Shown piece by piece: positions 55,301-63,500 of a DNA stretch of 64,000 nt (position 1 is the stretch's first letter; each line of letters starts with the position of its first letter). This DNA comes from Lachnospiraceae bacterium. GTDB taxonomy: Bacteria > Bacillota > Clostridia > Lachnospirales > Lachnospiraceae. The position numbers were made by a program, and so were the translations under genes. The notes below the pieces were generated by a model that searched no databases, was not told the origin of the DNA, and was given only the letters and a program-made list of their open reading frames with translations. The stretch spans positions 89,616 through 153,615 of the forward strand of contig JAFXQK010000005.1 in the NCBI GenBank assembly GCA_017527205.1, written 5' to 3'.

Positions 55301-55973
55301 AAGGCATTTATATGACGCGCAGGTGCAGAGAATTACGAAAAAAGTAGCCGAAGAGAGTGAGGAAGATTTTAGAAAGGGGAAGCTGCAAATTCTTGCGGAG
55401 CTTACCAGGACCAGGCAGCTGTGCTGTGATCCGTCTCTCGTTGTGGAAAACTATCAGGGCGGCTCTGCGAAGCGTGAGGCTTGCATGGAATTGATTCAGA
55501 GCGCAATCGAAGGAGAACATGCGATCCTTTTATTTTCACAGTTTACTTCCATGCTGGAGCTCTTGGCAGCAGATCTTCGCGAGATGGGGATTCCATACTA
55601 TGTCTTAACGGGAGAAACGCCGAAGGAGGAGAGAATCCGCCTTATGAATAGCTTTAATGAAGGGGAGGTTCCGGTCTTCCTAATTTCCCTTCGTGCAGGC
55701 GGTACGGGATTAAATCTTACCGGCGCGGACATCGTAATCCATTATGATCCTTGGTGGAATCTTGCCGTGCAAAATCAGGCGACGGATCGTGCACACAGGA
55801 TAGGACAGAAGAAAAATGTCACGGTTTACAAGCTGATCATAAAGGGATCCATAGAAGAAAAAATCATTCAGTTGCAGGATTCCAAAAAGAATCTTGCAGA
55901 TGAGATTCTTAGCGGCGAAAGCACTTCACTGGCAGGTTTGTCAAAGGAGGATTTGCTGGAGTTGCTGAGCTAG
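52329..55973 (+). CDS. SNF2-family helicase with two SWIM-type zinc fingers
   Basis: A 1214-residue SF2 ATPase of the RapA/HepA/SNF2 group. The N-terminus holds one SWIM finger (Cys60, Cys62, Cys71, His73) and a second CxC...CxH set (Cys187, Cys189, Cys213, His215). A long helicase-associated middle follows. The ATPase core has Walker A DEMGLGKT (780-787), DEAQ (878-881), ALTGTPIENRLSELW, and the C-terminal SLRAGGTGLNLTGAD, DPWWNLAVQNQATDRAHRIG. SNF2 enzymes translocate on double-stranded DNA to remodel protein-DNA complexes; SWIM fingers are thought to add DNA or protein contacts. It has its own promoter and is intact amid decayed genes. Confidence 0.93.
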   Translation: MSWEDRYGEDVLKTGYQLFQRGEVNVISKQGSVFRVKVGKYYAAKVMVKKTENGDYEVDCDCWDYLRHGTCGHCPAAIYGVEGLSQKPAPPTPGKRMEPFTRVPGAGEDYYYYDLGKISKEIYLTEEGYQEAKRMISAGEIVCKNINSFMYRDSQYKNYYGLNLIAELKPSGAQVAISVGKDFVWKCNCGARRCYYAQELTFYRENKQTYKVCKHVAAAFLMLGKYIAEENPGDETDYRAKQLLGKILRKNNSSAEKTAMVSLTPELMNHDGELKAGFKIGLGKAYKVRNLTELVEKVEDNETVTLGKNGAINFGLLDFNEESKGFYALIQSRVHDNLKRNERVQARLGWGYSDRYLVDKISDAVILEGSTLDEFYQLCKALPEVEYSLREYGRVVEKGRVHCEEGNPQIKLKLEELLDGQQVAGVRLSGTLPQVSHGNDGIYFLNGKCFYHVAPEFADQMRLLYDLSDNSGKIELTIGRRHFGEFYQEVYPLLKTIATIDDKTTEKVERCIPPKAEVTFYLDSIGRTLACKAEVAYGEKLHSPMEARLRKGYSQVYRDYGKEKLVSETIGKYFPEYDETKDTSYCEDGDASYRVYREGVDAMLQLGEVKCTDQFQSRNLRKSLGIKVGVSIESDLLNLDLTSGELSAQELMEVFESYRLKRKYHVLKNGDFVDLESPDIELIDQILRAGSLQTKELLGERIQIPAYRAIYLNKLFEEHEELYGHRDRNFRKLVKDFGTVKDSEIEVPESLADQLRNYQVYGHKWLRMLAQYGFGGILADEMGLGKTLQMISVLLAEKKTGEKTSLIICPASLVYNWKEEFRRFAPELCVAAVAGTAGERKKQIQSYRKMDVLVTSYDLLKRDIAEYENCHFEYQVLDEAQYIKNQKSAAAKTVKVIHAVHRFALTGTPIENRLSELWSIFDFLMPGFLYDYETFRRELEMPIVKDKDEAASARLRRMVGPFILRRLKGDVLKDLPDKLEEIRYGVMEEKQRHLYDAQVQRITKKVAEESEEDFRKGKLQILAELTRTRQLCCDPSLVVENYQGGSAKREACMELIQSAIEGEHAILLFSQFTSMLELLAADLREMGIPYYVLTGETPKEERIRLMNSFNEGEVPVFLISLRAGGTGLNLTGADIVIHYDPWWNLAVQNQATDRAHRIGQKKNVTVYKLIIKGSIEEKIIQLQDSKKNLADEILSGESTSLAGLSKEDLLELLS

Positions 55974-55980
55974 ACGACAT

Positions 55981-56019
55981 GGAATGAAGGGAGTCCAATA
56001 TTGGATTCCTTTCATTGCC
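55981..56019 (+). terminator. Candidate terminator hairpin after the SNF2 gene
   Basis: GGAATGAAGGGAGTCCAAT pairs with ATTGGATTCCTTTCATTGCC with few mismatches. No T-run follows, so it may protect the mRNA end or terminate weakly. Confidence 0.5.
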
Positions 56020-56107
56020 GTAGTAGATTGACGAATGCTATTAAGGATTAGATCATAAATTATCTCCACGACACAGTTGGACTGGTAAGATGATTAGATT
56101 AATCTAA

Positions 56108-56197
56108 AGCCATTATCATTCGGACGAAATCATTGACATTATCATGTAGTCACTTCAACTGGATCGTAATGAGGCGATGAAATACTTTATATCTTAA
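56108..56197 (+). pseudogene. Relic of the KGQ-type nuclease C-terminus, copy 2
   Basis: Reads SDEIIDIIM, then a stop codon (TAG for the Gln codon), then SLQLDRNEAMKYFIS, matching the tail of 51308-52216. It shares ATCTTAACTGGGTAA with the relic at 49420 just past the stop. Around 55974-56276 nothing else resembles a gene. Confidence 0.75.
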
Positions 56198-56276
56198 CTG
56201 GGTAAAGGTTGCCGCCTTGGGATTCTACAGAGAACTTATTGAATTATTTTTGAGTAACAGCGAAGCAATTTTTTTG

Positions 56277-56430
56277 CTGACCTTTGTAGGAGCAGGCGTT
56301 ATTCTTTTCTTATCAGGTATCTTTTCTGGATACCTTTCTGTAGATGGTGTTGTCACTTCAGCCGATTTCCCCCATGCTTTTCTGGGGATTGATGGGGAAA
56401 CTGCTGGAGTATTTTATCTAAGGGCGTCTA
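56277..56430 (+). ncRNA. Dispersed sRNA-like repeat, copy 4 (divergent)
   Basis: CTGACC (56277-56282), 17 bp and TATTCT (56300-56305). The hairpin AGGTATC/GATACCT (56315-56335) with a 7-nt loop is retained. The downstream GGC/GCC stem is damaged (TTGTCACTTCAGCCGATTTCC). Similarity then fades. Confidence 0.5.
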
Positions 56431-56493
56431 TTCAACGGGCGCTTTTCAATCTGGCGTATCAGCCTAAGTTTTCAACTTGTGAGGAACATGATT

Positions 56494-57270
56494 ATGATTA
56501 GAAAAATTCTATTGCAAGAGCTTCAGAAGTATGAAGCAATCAAAAAAGTTATCTTGTCTCAACGGAAAAACACAAAAGGTGAAACAATGACCTGTAGGAA
56601 GATTCATGGTCATTTTCAATATTGTATCGACCGCAAATATGTGAGCAAGAAAAAGGAAATTCATAGAATCAGGGATATAGCAAGGGGGGAATATCAGAAT
56701 AAGATATTGCCTTTAATCGACGGTTATTTATTGCAACTGGAGGATATTCTAAAAACGGAGAAGAAGCTTTACGCAGTCTACGAACAAATGCATGAAGGCA
56801 AACAAGTTCTATTTGAGCCGGATGTTGTTTCTGTTGCTAAGAAGCTTCAGGATTTCAGTAATGCAACAGGTGAGTCATTGCCTTTTTCGGAGAACGACCG
56901 GACGGAGTATGTGACACGTCGGGGAGAGCGCGTACGGTCGAAATCTGAGAAAATCATAGCAGATGAACTTGACAGAAATGGTATTCCATATAAGTACGAA
57001 AAGCCTTTGCTGCTTCAAGTTGACAATCAACTGAAGGAGTTTCATCCTGATTTCACTGCCATGAATATCACGACGGGTGAGATTAAATACATAGAGCATT
57101 TAGGGATGATGGACAATCCCAACTACTACAATAATGCACTTTCGAAATTAGATGTCTACGAGCGAAATGGACTGATGATCGGGAGAGATATTATGCTTTT
57201 GCATGAGAGTGCGTATCGACCCTTGAATACGAGAGTCATACAAGATTACATACAAGAATTCTTGATGTAA
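56494..57270 (+). CDS. PD-(D/E)XK endonuclease-like protein
   Basis: A 258-residue protein. The N-terminal half is charged and helical (HRIRDIARGEYQNKILPLID). The C-terminal half holds a nuclease-like domain: RSKSEKIIADELDRNGIPYK (the conserved Glu of the first motif), then FHPDFTAMN, then IEHLGMMDNPNYYNNALSKL. The Glu, PDF and EH motifs suit Vsr/DUF559-like PD-(D/E)XK folds. The frame opens at a GTG (56479), but GAGGAA is 7 nt before the ATG at 56494. The 62-bp hairpin array begins 10 nt after its stop. Function unknown; a DNA-processing or defence role is possible. Confidence 0.72.
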   Translation: MIRKILLQELQKYEAIKKVILSQRKNTKGETMTCRKIHGHFQYCIDRKYVSKKKEIHRIRDIARGEYQNKILPLIDGYLLQLEDILKTEKKLYAVYEQMHEGKQVLFEPDVVSVAKKLQDFSNATGESLPFSENDRTEYVTRRGERVRSKSEKIIADELDRNGIPYKYEKPLLLQVDNQLKEFHPDFTAMNITTGEIKYIEHLGMMDNPNYYNNALSKLDVYERNGLMIGRDIMLLHESAYRPLNTRVIQDYIQEFLM

Positions 57271-57279
57271 TCGAAGGCG

Positions 57280-57708
57280 CGAAGCTACCAGATTCGGAAA
57301 ATTTGATTATTTGGTAGCTTTCGGGAGAGCCGCAAGGGCACGAAAGCTACCAGATTCGGAAAATTTGATTATTTGGTAGCTTTCGGGAGAGCCGCAAGGG
57401 CACGAAAGCTACCAGATTCGGAAAATTTGATTATTTGGTAGCTTTCGGGAGAGCCGCAAGGGCGCGAAAGCTACCAGATTCGGAAAAATTGATTATTTGG
57501 TAGCTTTTGGGAGAGCCGCAAGGGCACGAAAGCTACCAGATTCGGAAAATTTGATTATTTGGTAGCTTTCGGGAGAGCCGCAAGGGCACGAAAGCTACCA
57601 GATTCGGAAAATTTGATTATTTAGTAGCTTTCGGGAGAGCCGCAAGGGCGCGAAAGCTACCAGATTTGGAAAATACGATCATTTGGTAGCTTTTGGGAGG
57701 ACTGCCAT
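57280..57708 (+). repeat. Seven-unit 62-bp tandem hairpin array
   Basis: The same unit recurs at exactly 62-bp spacing (AGCTACC at 57283, 57345, 57407, 57469, 57531, 57593 and 57655). Each holds CGAAAGCTACCA and TGGTAGCTTTCG as a 12-bp inverted pair around about 21 nt (GATTCGGAAAATTTGATTAT). A linker with AGAGCCGCAAGGGCA can form a small GCAA-loop hairpin. Units differ by only a few bases; the last is the most divergent. It begins directly after the nuclease-like gene and ends before GCCATGTCGCC. Confidence 0.95.
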
Positions 57709-57834
57709 GTCGCCGGCCATGGGAAGTAAATATAAATAACACCACTGAGGGCTGAAAACTAATCAAAAATCGACTTTAATGGGGAAATCTATCAAATTTG
57801 TTAATGATTTCGCTAGATTTTATGCCTTTCCTAC

Positions 57835-57863
57835 TTGACTTTTAAAATATACGGGCTTATACT
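57835..57863 (+). promoter_or_regulatory. Promoter of the rimP-nusA-infB operon
   Basis: TTGACT (57835-57840) and TATACT (57858-57863) are spaced 17 bp apart, about 245 bp upstream of rimP. Confidence 0.72.
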
Positions 57864-57889
57864 CAATACGATTCATAAAGTTGACTAGA

Positions 57890-57920
57890 TTAAGAGTGGT
57901 GCGAACCACTCTTAATTCTT
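57890..57920 (+). terminator. Leader hairpin/attenuator of the rimP operon
   Basis: TTAAGAGTGGT and ACCACTCTTAA form a perfect 11-bp stem around GCGA, followed by TTCTTTG. It lies just after the expected transcription start, so it could attenuate the operon or be antiterminated by NusA-linked feedback. Confidence 0.55.
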
Positions 57921-57924
57921 TGTA

Positions 57925-57979
57925 GGGCGACAATAAAAACAAGCGGCTGCCGAAGGCAGACATTTGTTTTTAGTCGCCC
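57925..57979 (+). other. Second large leader hairpin of the rimP operon
   Basis: GGGCGAC pairs with GTCGCCC, continued inside by TAAAAACAA/TTGTTTTTA and CTGCC/GGCAG. The rest of the leader to 58109 contains two copies of GCATGCGAAGCAG (58017 and 58065) and further complementary segments, with no recognised riboswitch. Confidence 0.65.
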
Positions 57980-58109
57980 GTACACGAAATAAAAACATAA
58001 GTCGCGCAGCGACGACGCATGCGAAGCAGGCGGTTTTTATGAGTGCGGAAGCTGCATCAAGCGGCATGCGAAGCAGATGGTTGTAAAGTAGTCGTAAAAA
58101 GGAGGCAGA

Positions 58110-58643
58110 ATGTCAAAGAGGGAGACTTATGAGGCCAAAGCGGAAGAACTGCTAAAGCCCATCACCACGAAGCTTGGAATTGAAATCTATGACGTGGAGT
58201 ATGTCAAGGAAGGCAGTGATTATTATCTGCGTGCCTATATTGATAAGCCGGAGGGCGTCAATATCAATGATTGTGAAACCGTAAGCCGTGCGTTTTCGGA
58301 CGTGCTGGACGAGGCGGATCCCATCCCGGATGCTTATATCCTGGAGGTTTCCAGTCCGGGACTTGGAAGAACCTTGAAGAAGGACAGGCACCTTCAAAAG
58401 AGCATCGGTCAGGAAGTGGAAGTAAAGCTGTTTAAGGCAGTGGATGCAAAAACGAAGCAAAAGGATTTCAGCGGAATCCTAGAGAGCTTCGATGAGAAGA
58501 CGATCACGATCCGTGAGGGCGCGGATTTTGATGAGAAGGCAAACACTGAGGAAGAGGAAAATGTTGATGGTGAGGTCCAGGGTGCGCTGGTAACGTTTGA
58601 GAGGAGTAATGTTGCACTGATCAGGTTGGCGCTGGATTTTTAG
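58110..58643 (+). CDS. rimP: Ribosome maturation factor RimP
   Basis: A 177-residue cytoplasmic protein needed for 30S subunit maturation. The N-terminal alpha/beta domain has GIEIYDVEYVKEGSDYYLRA, YIDKPEGVNINDCETVSRAF and the family signature YILEVSSPGLGRTLKKDRH. A C-terminal SH3-like barrel follows. A short acidic insert (EKANTEEEENVDGE) is present. It lies first in the standard rimP-nusA order, with GGAGG before the ATG. Confidence 0.95.
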   Translation: MSKRETYEAKAEELLKPITTKLGIEIYDVEYVKEGSDYYLRAYIDKPEGVNINDCETVSRAFSDVLDEADPIPDAYILEVSSPGLGRTLKKDRHLQKSIGQEVEVKLFKAVDAKTKQKDFSGILESFDEKTITIREGADFDEKANTEEEENVDGEVQGALVTFERSNVALIRLALDF

Positions 58644-58730
58644 TAAGACATGTTATGTAAGAGCTTTTAAGTAGTAAGGGTTTGAATGATACAGAGAATA
58701 TAAGGCGAAATGCCGGAAATGGAGGATATG

Positions 58731-59870
58731 ATGAACAAGGAATTAATGGAGGCACTTGATATTTTAGAGAAGGAGAAGGAGATCAGCAAGGAGACGCTGT
58801 TTGAGGCAATCGAGAACTCTCTGCTTACGGCCTGCAAGAACCATTTTGGTAAGGCAGACAACGTAAAGGTTGAGATTGATCGTGATACCTGTGACTTCTT
58901 GGTTTATGCCGAGAAGGAAGTGGTTCCGACGGCAGATGACGTTGAGGACGATTGTCTGCAGATTAGTCTTGAAGATGCGCAGAAGATTTCTACCAAGGCT
59001 TCCGTAGGCGACGTGATTCACGTAGAGATTAAGTCCAAGGAGTTTGGGCGTATCGCTACGCAGAACGCAAAGAACGTCATCCTCCAGAAGATCCGTGAGG
59101 AAGAGAGAAGCGTGATCTTCAATCAGTATTTCGAGAAGGAGCGTGACGTTGTTACGGGTATCGTTCAGCGTTACATTGGCAAGAACATCAGCATTAACCT
59201 TGGTAAGGCAGACGCTCTGCTGACCGAGGCTGAGCAGGTAAAGGGCGAGGTATTCCGTCCTACGGAGCGCATTAAGGTTTACGTGCATGAAGTGAAGAAT
59301 ACCCCTAAGGGACCCCGCATCAGCGTTAGCCGTACGCATCCGGAGCTGGTAAAGCGTCTGTTTGAGGCTGAGGTAACCGAGATCAAGGATGGCACCGTAG
59401 AAATCAAGAGCATTGCCCGTGAGGCAGGCAGCCGTACAAAGATTGCAGTTTGGTCCAACAACCCTGACGTGGATGCAGTTGGCGCTTGTGTCGGCATGAA
59501 CGGCGCGAGAGTAAATGCGATCGTGGAAGAGCTTCGAGGTGAGAAGATTGACGTCGTAAACTGGGATGAAAACCCTGGCAACTTGATTCAGAATGCCCTT
59601 TCTCCTGCTAAGATCGTTGCAGTATTTGCGGATCCTGATGAGAAGACGGCGAAGGTGGTTGTTCCTGATTATCAGTTGTCCTTGGCCATCGGTAAGGAAG
59701 GTCAGAATGCAAGACTTGCTGCAAGGCTGACTGGTTATAAGATCGACATCAAGTCTGAAACGCAGGCAAAGGATGCTCCTGGCTTCCGTTATGAGGACTA
59801 CATTGATGACGAGGAGTACGAAGAGTACGAGGGTTATGAAGGTGAAGAGGGCGGCTATACGGAGCAGTAA
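58731..59870 (+). CDS. nusA: Transcription termination/antitermination factor NusA
   Basis: A 379-residue RNA polymerase-associated factor. The N-terminal polymerase-binding domain (NKELMEALDILEKEKEISKE) is followed by S1 (about 130-200, GIVQRYIGKNISINLGKADA) and two KH domains (GACVGMNGARVNAIVEELRG and LAIGKEGQNARLAARLTGYK). The acidic tail (DDEEYEEYEGYEGEEG) is short, as usual in Firmicutes, which lack the long C-terminal repeats of proteobacteria. The frame opens at 58710, but GGAGG (58721-58725) supports the ATG at 58731. Confidence 0.96.
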   Translation: MNKELMEALDILEKEKEISKETLFEAIENSLLTACKNHFGKADNVKVEIDRDTCDFLVYAEKEVVPTADDVEDDCLQISLEDAQKISTKASVGDVIHVEIKSKEFGRIATQNAKNVILQKIREEERSVIFNQYFEKERDVVTGIVQRYIGKNISINLGKADALLTEAEQVKGEVFRPTERIKVYVHEVKNTPKGPRISVSRTHPELVKRLFEAEVTEIKDGTVEIKSIAREAGSRTKIAVWSNNPDVDAVGACVGMNGARVNAIVEELRGEKIDVVNWDENPGNLIQNALSPAKIVAVFADPDEKTAKVVVPDYQLSLAIGKEGQNARLAARLTGYKIDIKSETQAKDAPGFRYEDYIDDEEYEEYEGYEGEEGGYTEQ

Positions 59871-59945
59871 ATTAGCGAGTCCTGTTACCTGACAGAGTGA
59901 ATCAAAACTAAAGGAATTGGTAGCACAAGGAGAGTTGAAGAAAGC

Positions 59946-60218
59946 ATGACAAAAAAGCTTCCGCTAAGACAGTGTGTTGGCTGTGGAGAAATGAAAAGTA
60001 AAAAGGAAATGATGCGTGTCCTGAAATCGGAGGACGAACCGATTTGTCTTGACATGACTGGAAAGAAAAATGGACGCGGCGCATATCTATGTAAGAGCAT
60101 GACCTGCTTGCAGAAGGCCAGAAAGAATAAGGGATTGGAACGATCCTTTAAGATGAGCATTCCTGCAGAGGTGTATGACGCTCTGGAAAAGGAGTTCGCA
60201 GATGGGAGTACCGAATAA
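59946..60218 (+). CDS. rnpM: YlxR-family RNA-binding protein (RNase P modulator type)
   Basis: A 90-residue DUF448 protein. RQCVGCGEMKSKKEMMRV and GRGAYLCKSMTCLQKARK are the family signatures. In Bacillus this protein binds and modulates RNase P RNA. It sits in the conserved nusA-ylxR-ylxQ-infB order, and its end overlaps the next gene. Confidence 0.92.
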   Translation: MTKKLPLRQCVGCGEMKSKKEMMRVLKSEDEPICLDMTGKKNGRGAYLCKSMTCLQKARKNKGLERSFKMSIPAEVYDALEKEFADGSTE

Positions 60219-60516
60219 AGTGATGTCCCTTTTGGGAATTGCCATGAAGAGCAAAAATCTTGTCAGCGGAGAATTCCAGACGCTGGAGGCGGTACGGTCG
60301 AAGAAGGCTTGTCTGGTCATCATTTCAACGGACGCCACGGACAATACGAGAAAGCTTTTTAATGACAAATGTGCTTTTTATGAAATACCCGTTGTGGAAT
60401 ACGGGTTGAAGGAAGATTTGGGCCGGGCAATCGGAAAAGACCTGAGATCTTCATTGGCGGTGTGCGATGCTGGTTTGGCGGCTGCCATAAAAAAGCAACT
60501 GGAAATGGAGAAGTAG
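60202..60516 (+). CDS. ylxQ: YlxQ, L7Ae-family RNA-binding protein
   Basis: A 104-residue L7Ae/L30e-like protein that probably binds K-turn [38 protein letters not shown] and [26 protein letters not shown] lies about 8 nt before the ATG at 60202, inside the end of rnpM, so the two genes overlap by 17 bp and translation is probably coupled. An earlier in-frame ATG at 60175 is less likely. Confidence 0.9.
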   Translation: MGVPNKVMSLLGIAMKSKNLVSGEFQTLEAVRSKKACLVIISTDATDNTRKLFNDKCAFYEIPVVEYGLKEDLGRAIGKDLRSSLAVCDAGLAAAIKKQLEMEK

Positions 60517-60553
60517 GGGCTTAGACGAGCTTGGAAAGGAGAAAGAATTTAGG

Positions 60554-63500
60554 ATGGCAAAAATCAGGATACATGAACTCGCAAAAGAGTTGAAGAAGGA
60601 AAATAAAGAGCTTTTGCAATTTCTTGCCGAAAAGGGGATTGAGGGCAAGACTGCTTCCAGTGGACTGGATTCGCAGGAGGAGCAGATGGTAAGAGCGGCA
60701 TTCGGCGGCGCAAAGGCTTCAGCTGACGCAAAGAAGGCCGAGGAAGCAAAGAAGGCTGAGGAAGCGAAGAAAGCAGACGAGGCAAAGAAGGCTGACGAGG
60801 CAAAGAAAGCAGACGAGGCAAAGAAAGCTGACGAGGCAAAGAAGGCTGAGGAAGCAAAGAAGGCAGAGGATGCGAAAAAGGCCGACGAGGCGAAGAAGGC
60901 CACGGAGCCTGCAAAGCCTGCTCAGCCCGCGCAACCCGCATCGCAGCCCGCACAGGGCGGCACTCAGGCTGGCGTGCCGAAAAAGAAGAAAACGATCATC
61001 ATTGTCAATAATCAGCAGAATGCCAGGGGTCAGGGACAGCGTCCCGGAAATGCACCTGCGCAGAATCGCCCGCAGGGTGGTAATAACGGAAGACCTGGGT
61101 ATAATAATGGTTACAACAATGGAAGACCTCAGCAGCAGCCCGTTCGCGTGCCCATTAAGCCGTTGACGCCTCCGTCTCCCACGCCCAGCGTGCAGATGGT
61201 TCCGAGCAATACGCAGCAGCCGAAGCGCGTAAATCCCGCACCTGAGAAAAAGGAAGAAGTAAAGACGACCGCACCCGTACAGGAGACGCCCGCAGCTACG
61301 ACTACTCCGGCAGCGCAGGCTCCCAAGGAGAACGTAAATACTCCCGCAGCGCCTGTAGCACAGAATGCTACGCCGAGCGCGGCACCCAAGGAGGAGGCAC
61401 ACGTACAGGCTGCTCCGCAGGCAAATCGTGACAATACGCAGACTGCGCCTCGTGAGAATCAGGGAGCTCGTGAGAATCAGGCAAATCGTGAAAATCAGGG
61501 AAATCGTGACCATCAGGTGAGAAACAATGCACCTCAGGGCCGTGACGGTCAGGGGAACTTTAACCGTCAGGGTGGCCAGGGTGGTCAGTATAATCGCGAC
61601 GGCCAGGGCGGCTACAACCGTCAGGGTGGTCAGGGAGGCCAGTATAATCGCGATGGTCAGGGCGGCTATAACCGTCAAGGCGGCCAGGGTAGTCAGTATG
61701 GCAATCGTGATGGTCAGGGCGGCTTTAACCGTCAGGGCGGTCAGGGCGGCCAGTATAATCGTGACGGTCAGGGTGGCTTCAATCGTCAGGGTGGCCAGGG
61801 CGGTCAGTATGGCAATCGTGATGGTCAGGGCGGCTTCAATCGTCAGGGCGGTCAGTATGGCAATCGTGATGGTCAGGGCGGCTTTAACCGTCAGGGCGGC
61901 CAGGGTGGCTTCGGAGGCCGTGATGGCCAGGGCAGAACCGGTCAGTATCAGGGCGGAAGCCGTGATGGCGGACGCGGCGGCTTTGGAGGTCGTGATGGCC
62001 AGGGCAGACCTGGACAGGGCTTTGGCGGACGCGATGCGAGACCTGGCAAGAATTCGTTTGGCGGTGATGCAGCTCCCGCAAAGGATATCGAGAAGAAGCG
62101 CGAGGAGGACAAGAGAAGGTTCTCCCAGGAGAAGGATAAGCGCAACAAGAAGGATTATATGTATGAGGAGGACGAGGCTGTAAAGAATAAGCCCGGCCGC
62201 TTCATTAAGCCTGAAAAGAAGAAGGAAGAGGTTGTGGAAGAGGTGATCAAGGTGATTACGCTTCCTGAGACCATTACGATCAAGGATCTTGCGGACAAGA
62301 TGAAGCAGCAACCCGCAGCCCTGATCAAGAAGCTTTTCCTGGAGGGCAAGATTGTAACTCTGAATCAGGAGATTTCCTACGAGGAAGCCGAGACGCTTGC
62401 CATGGATTATGAGATCCTTTGCGAGAAGGAGGTTAAGGTTGACGTCATCGAGGAGCTCCTGAAGGAGGAAGAGGAGAGCGAGCAGGATCTGCAGGAGAGA
62501 CCTCCCGTTATCTGTGTTATGGGTCACGTTGACCATGGTAAAACCTCCCTGTTGGATGCCATTCGTAAGACGAACGTAACCAAGGGCGAGGCCGGCGGCA
62601 TTACGCAGCATATCGGTGCTTACACCGTTTCTCTTGACGGAAGGAACATTACGTTCCTGGATACGCCCGGACATGAGGCATTCACGGCAATGCGTATGCG
62701 TGGCGCAAATTCCACGGATATTGCGATCCTTGTGGTCGCAGCAGATGACGGCGTAATGCCCCAGACTATCGAGGCAATTAACCATGCCAAGGCAGCAGGC
62801 ATCGAGATCATTGTTGCCGTCAATAAGATTGATAAGCCCTCCGCAAACATTGAACGCGTAAAGCAGGAGCTCACCGAGTATGAGCTGGTTGCAACCGACT
62901 GGGGTGGAAATACGGAGTTTGTTCCCGTGTCCGCAAAGACGGGTCAGGGCATTGAGGATCTGCTGGAGACGATTCTTTTGACCGCAGACATTCTTGAGCT
63001 GAAGGCGAACCCGAACAGAAGGGCAAGAGGTCTTGTCATTGAGGCCGAGCTGGATAAGGGTCGTGGTCCCGTGGCAACCGTTCTGGTACAGAAGGGTACG
63101 CTTCACGTTGGCGACTTTATTTCCGCCGGTGCTGCACATGGTAAGGTAAGGGCAATGGTGGACGACAAGGGAAGACGCGTGAAGGAGGCTGGTCCTTCGA
63201 CGCCCGTGGAGATCCTCGGACTTTCCGACGTTCCGAGCGCAGGCGAGGTATTCCTTGCACATGACAGTGATAAGACGGCGAAGAGCTATGCAGATACGTA
63301 TCTTGCACAGAACAAGGAGAAGATGCTTGAGGAGACGAAGAGCAAGATGTCCTTGGATGATCTGTTCTCGCAGATTAAGGAAGGCAATCTGAAGGAGCTG
63401 AACCTGATCGTCAAGGCTGACGTTCAGGGTAGCGTGGAGGCGGTTAAGACCTCCCTGCTGAAGCTTTCTAACGAAGAGGTTGTCGTTAAGTGCATCCATG

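Noticed and set aside
57280..57708. CRISPR array
   Set aside because: The period is regular (62 bp), but the whole unit is conserved, so there are no unique spacers, and no cas gene is nearby.
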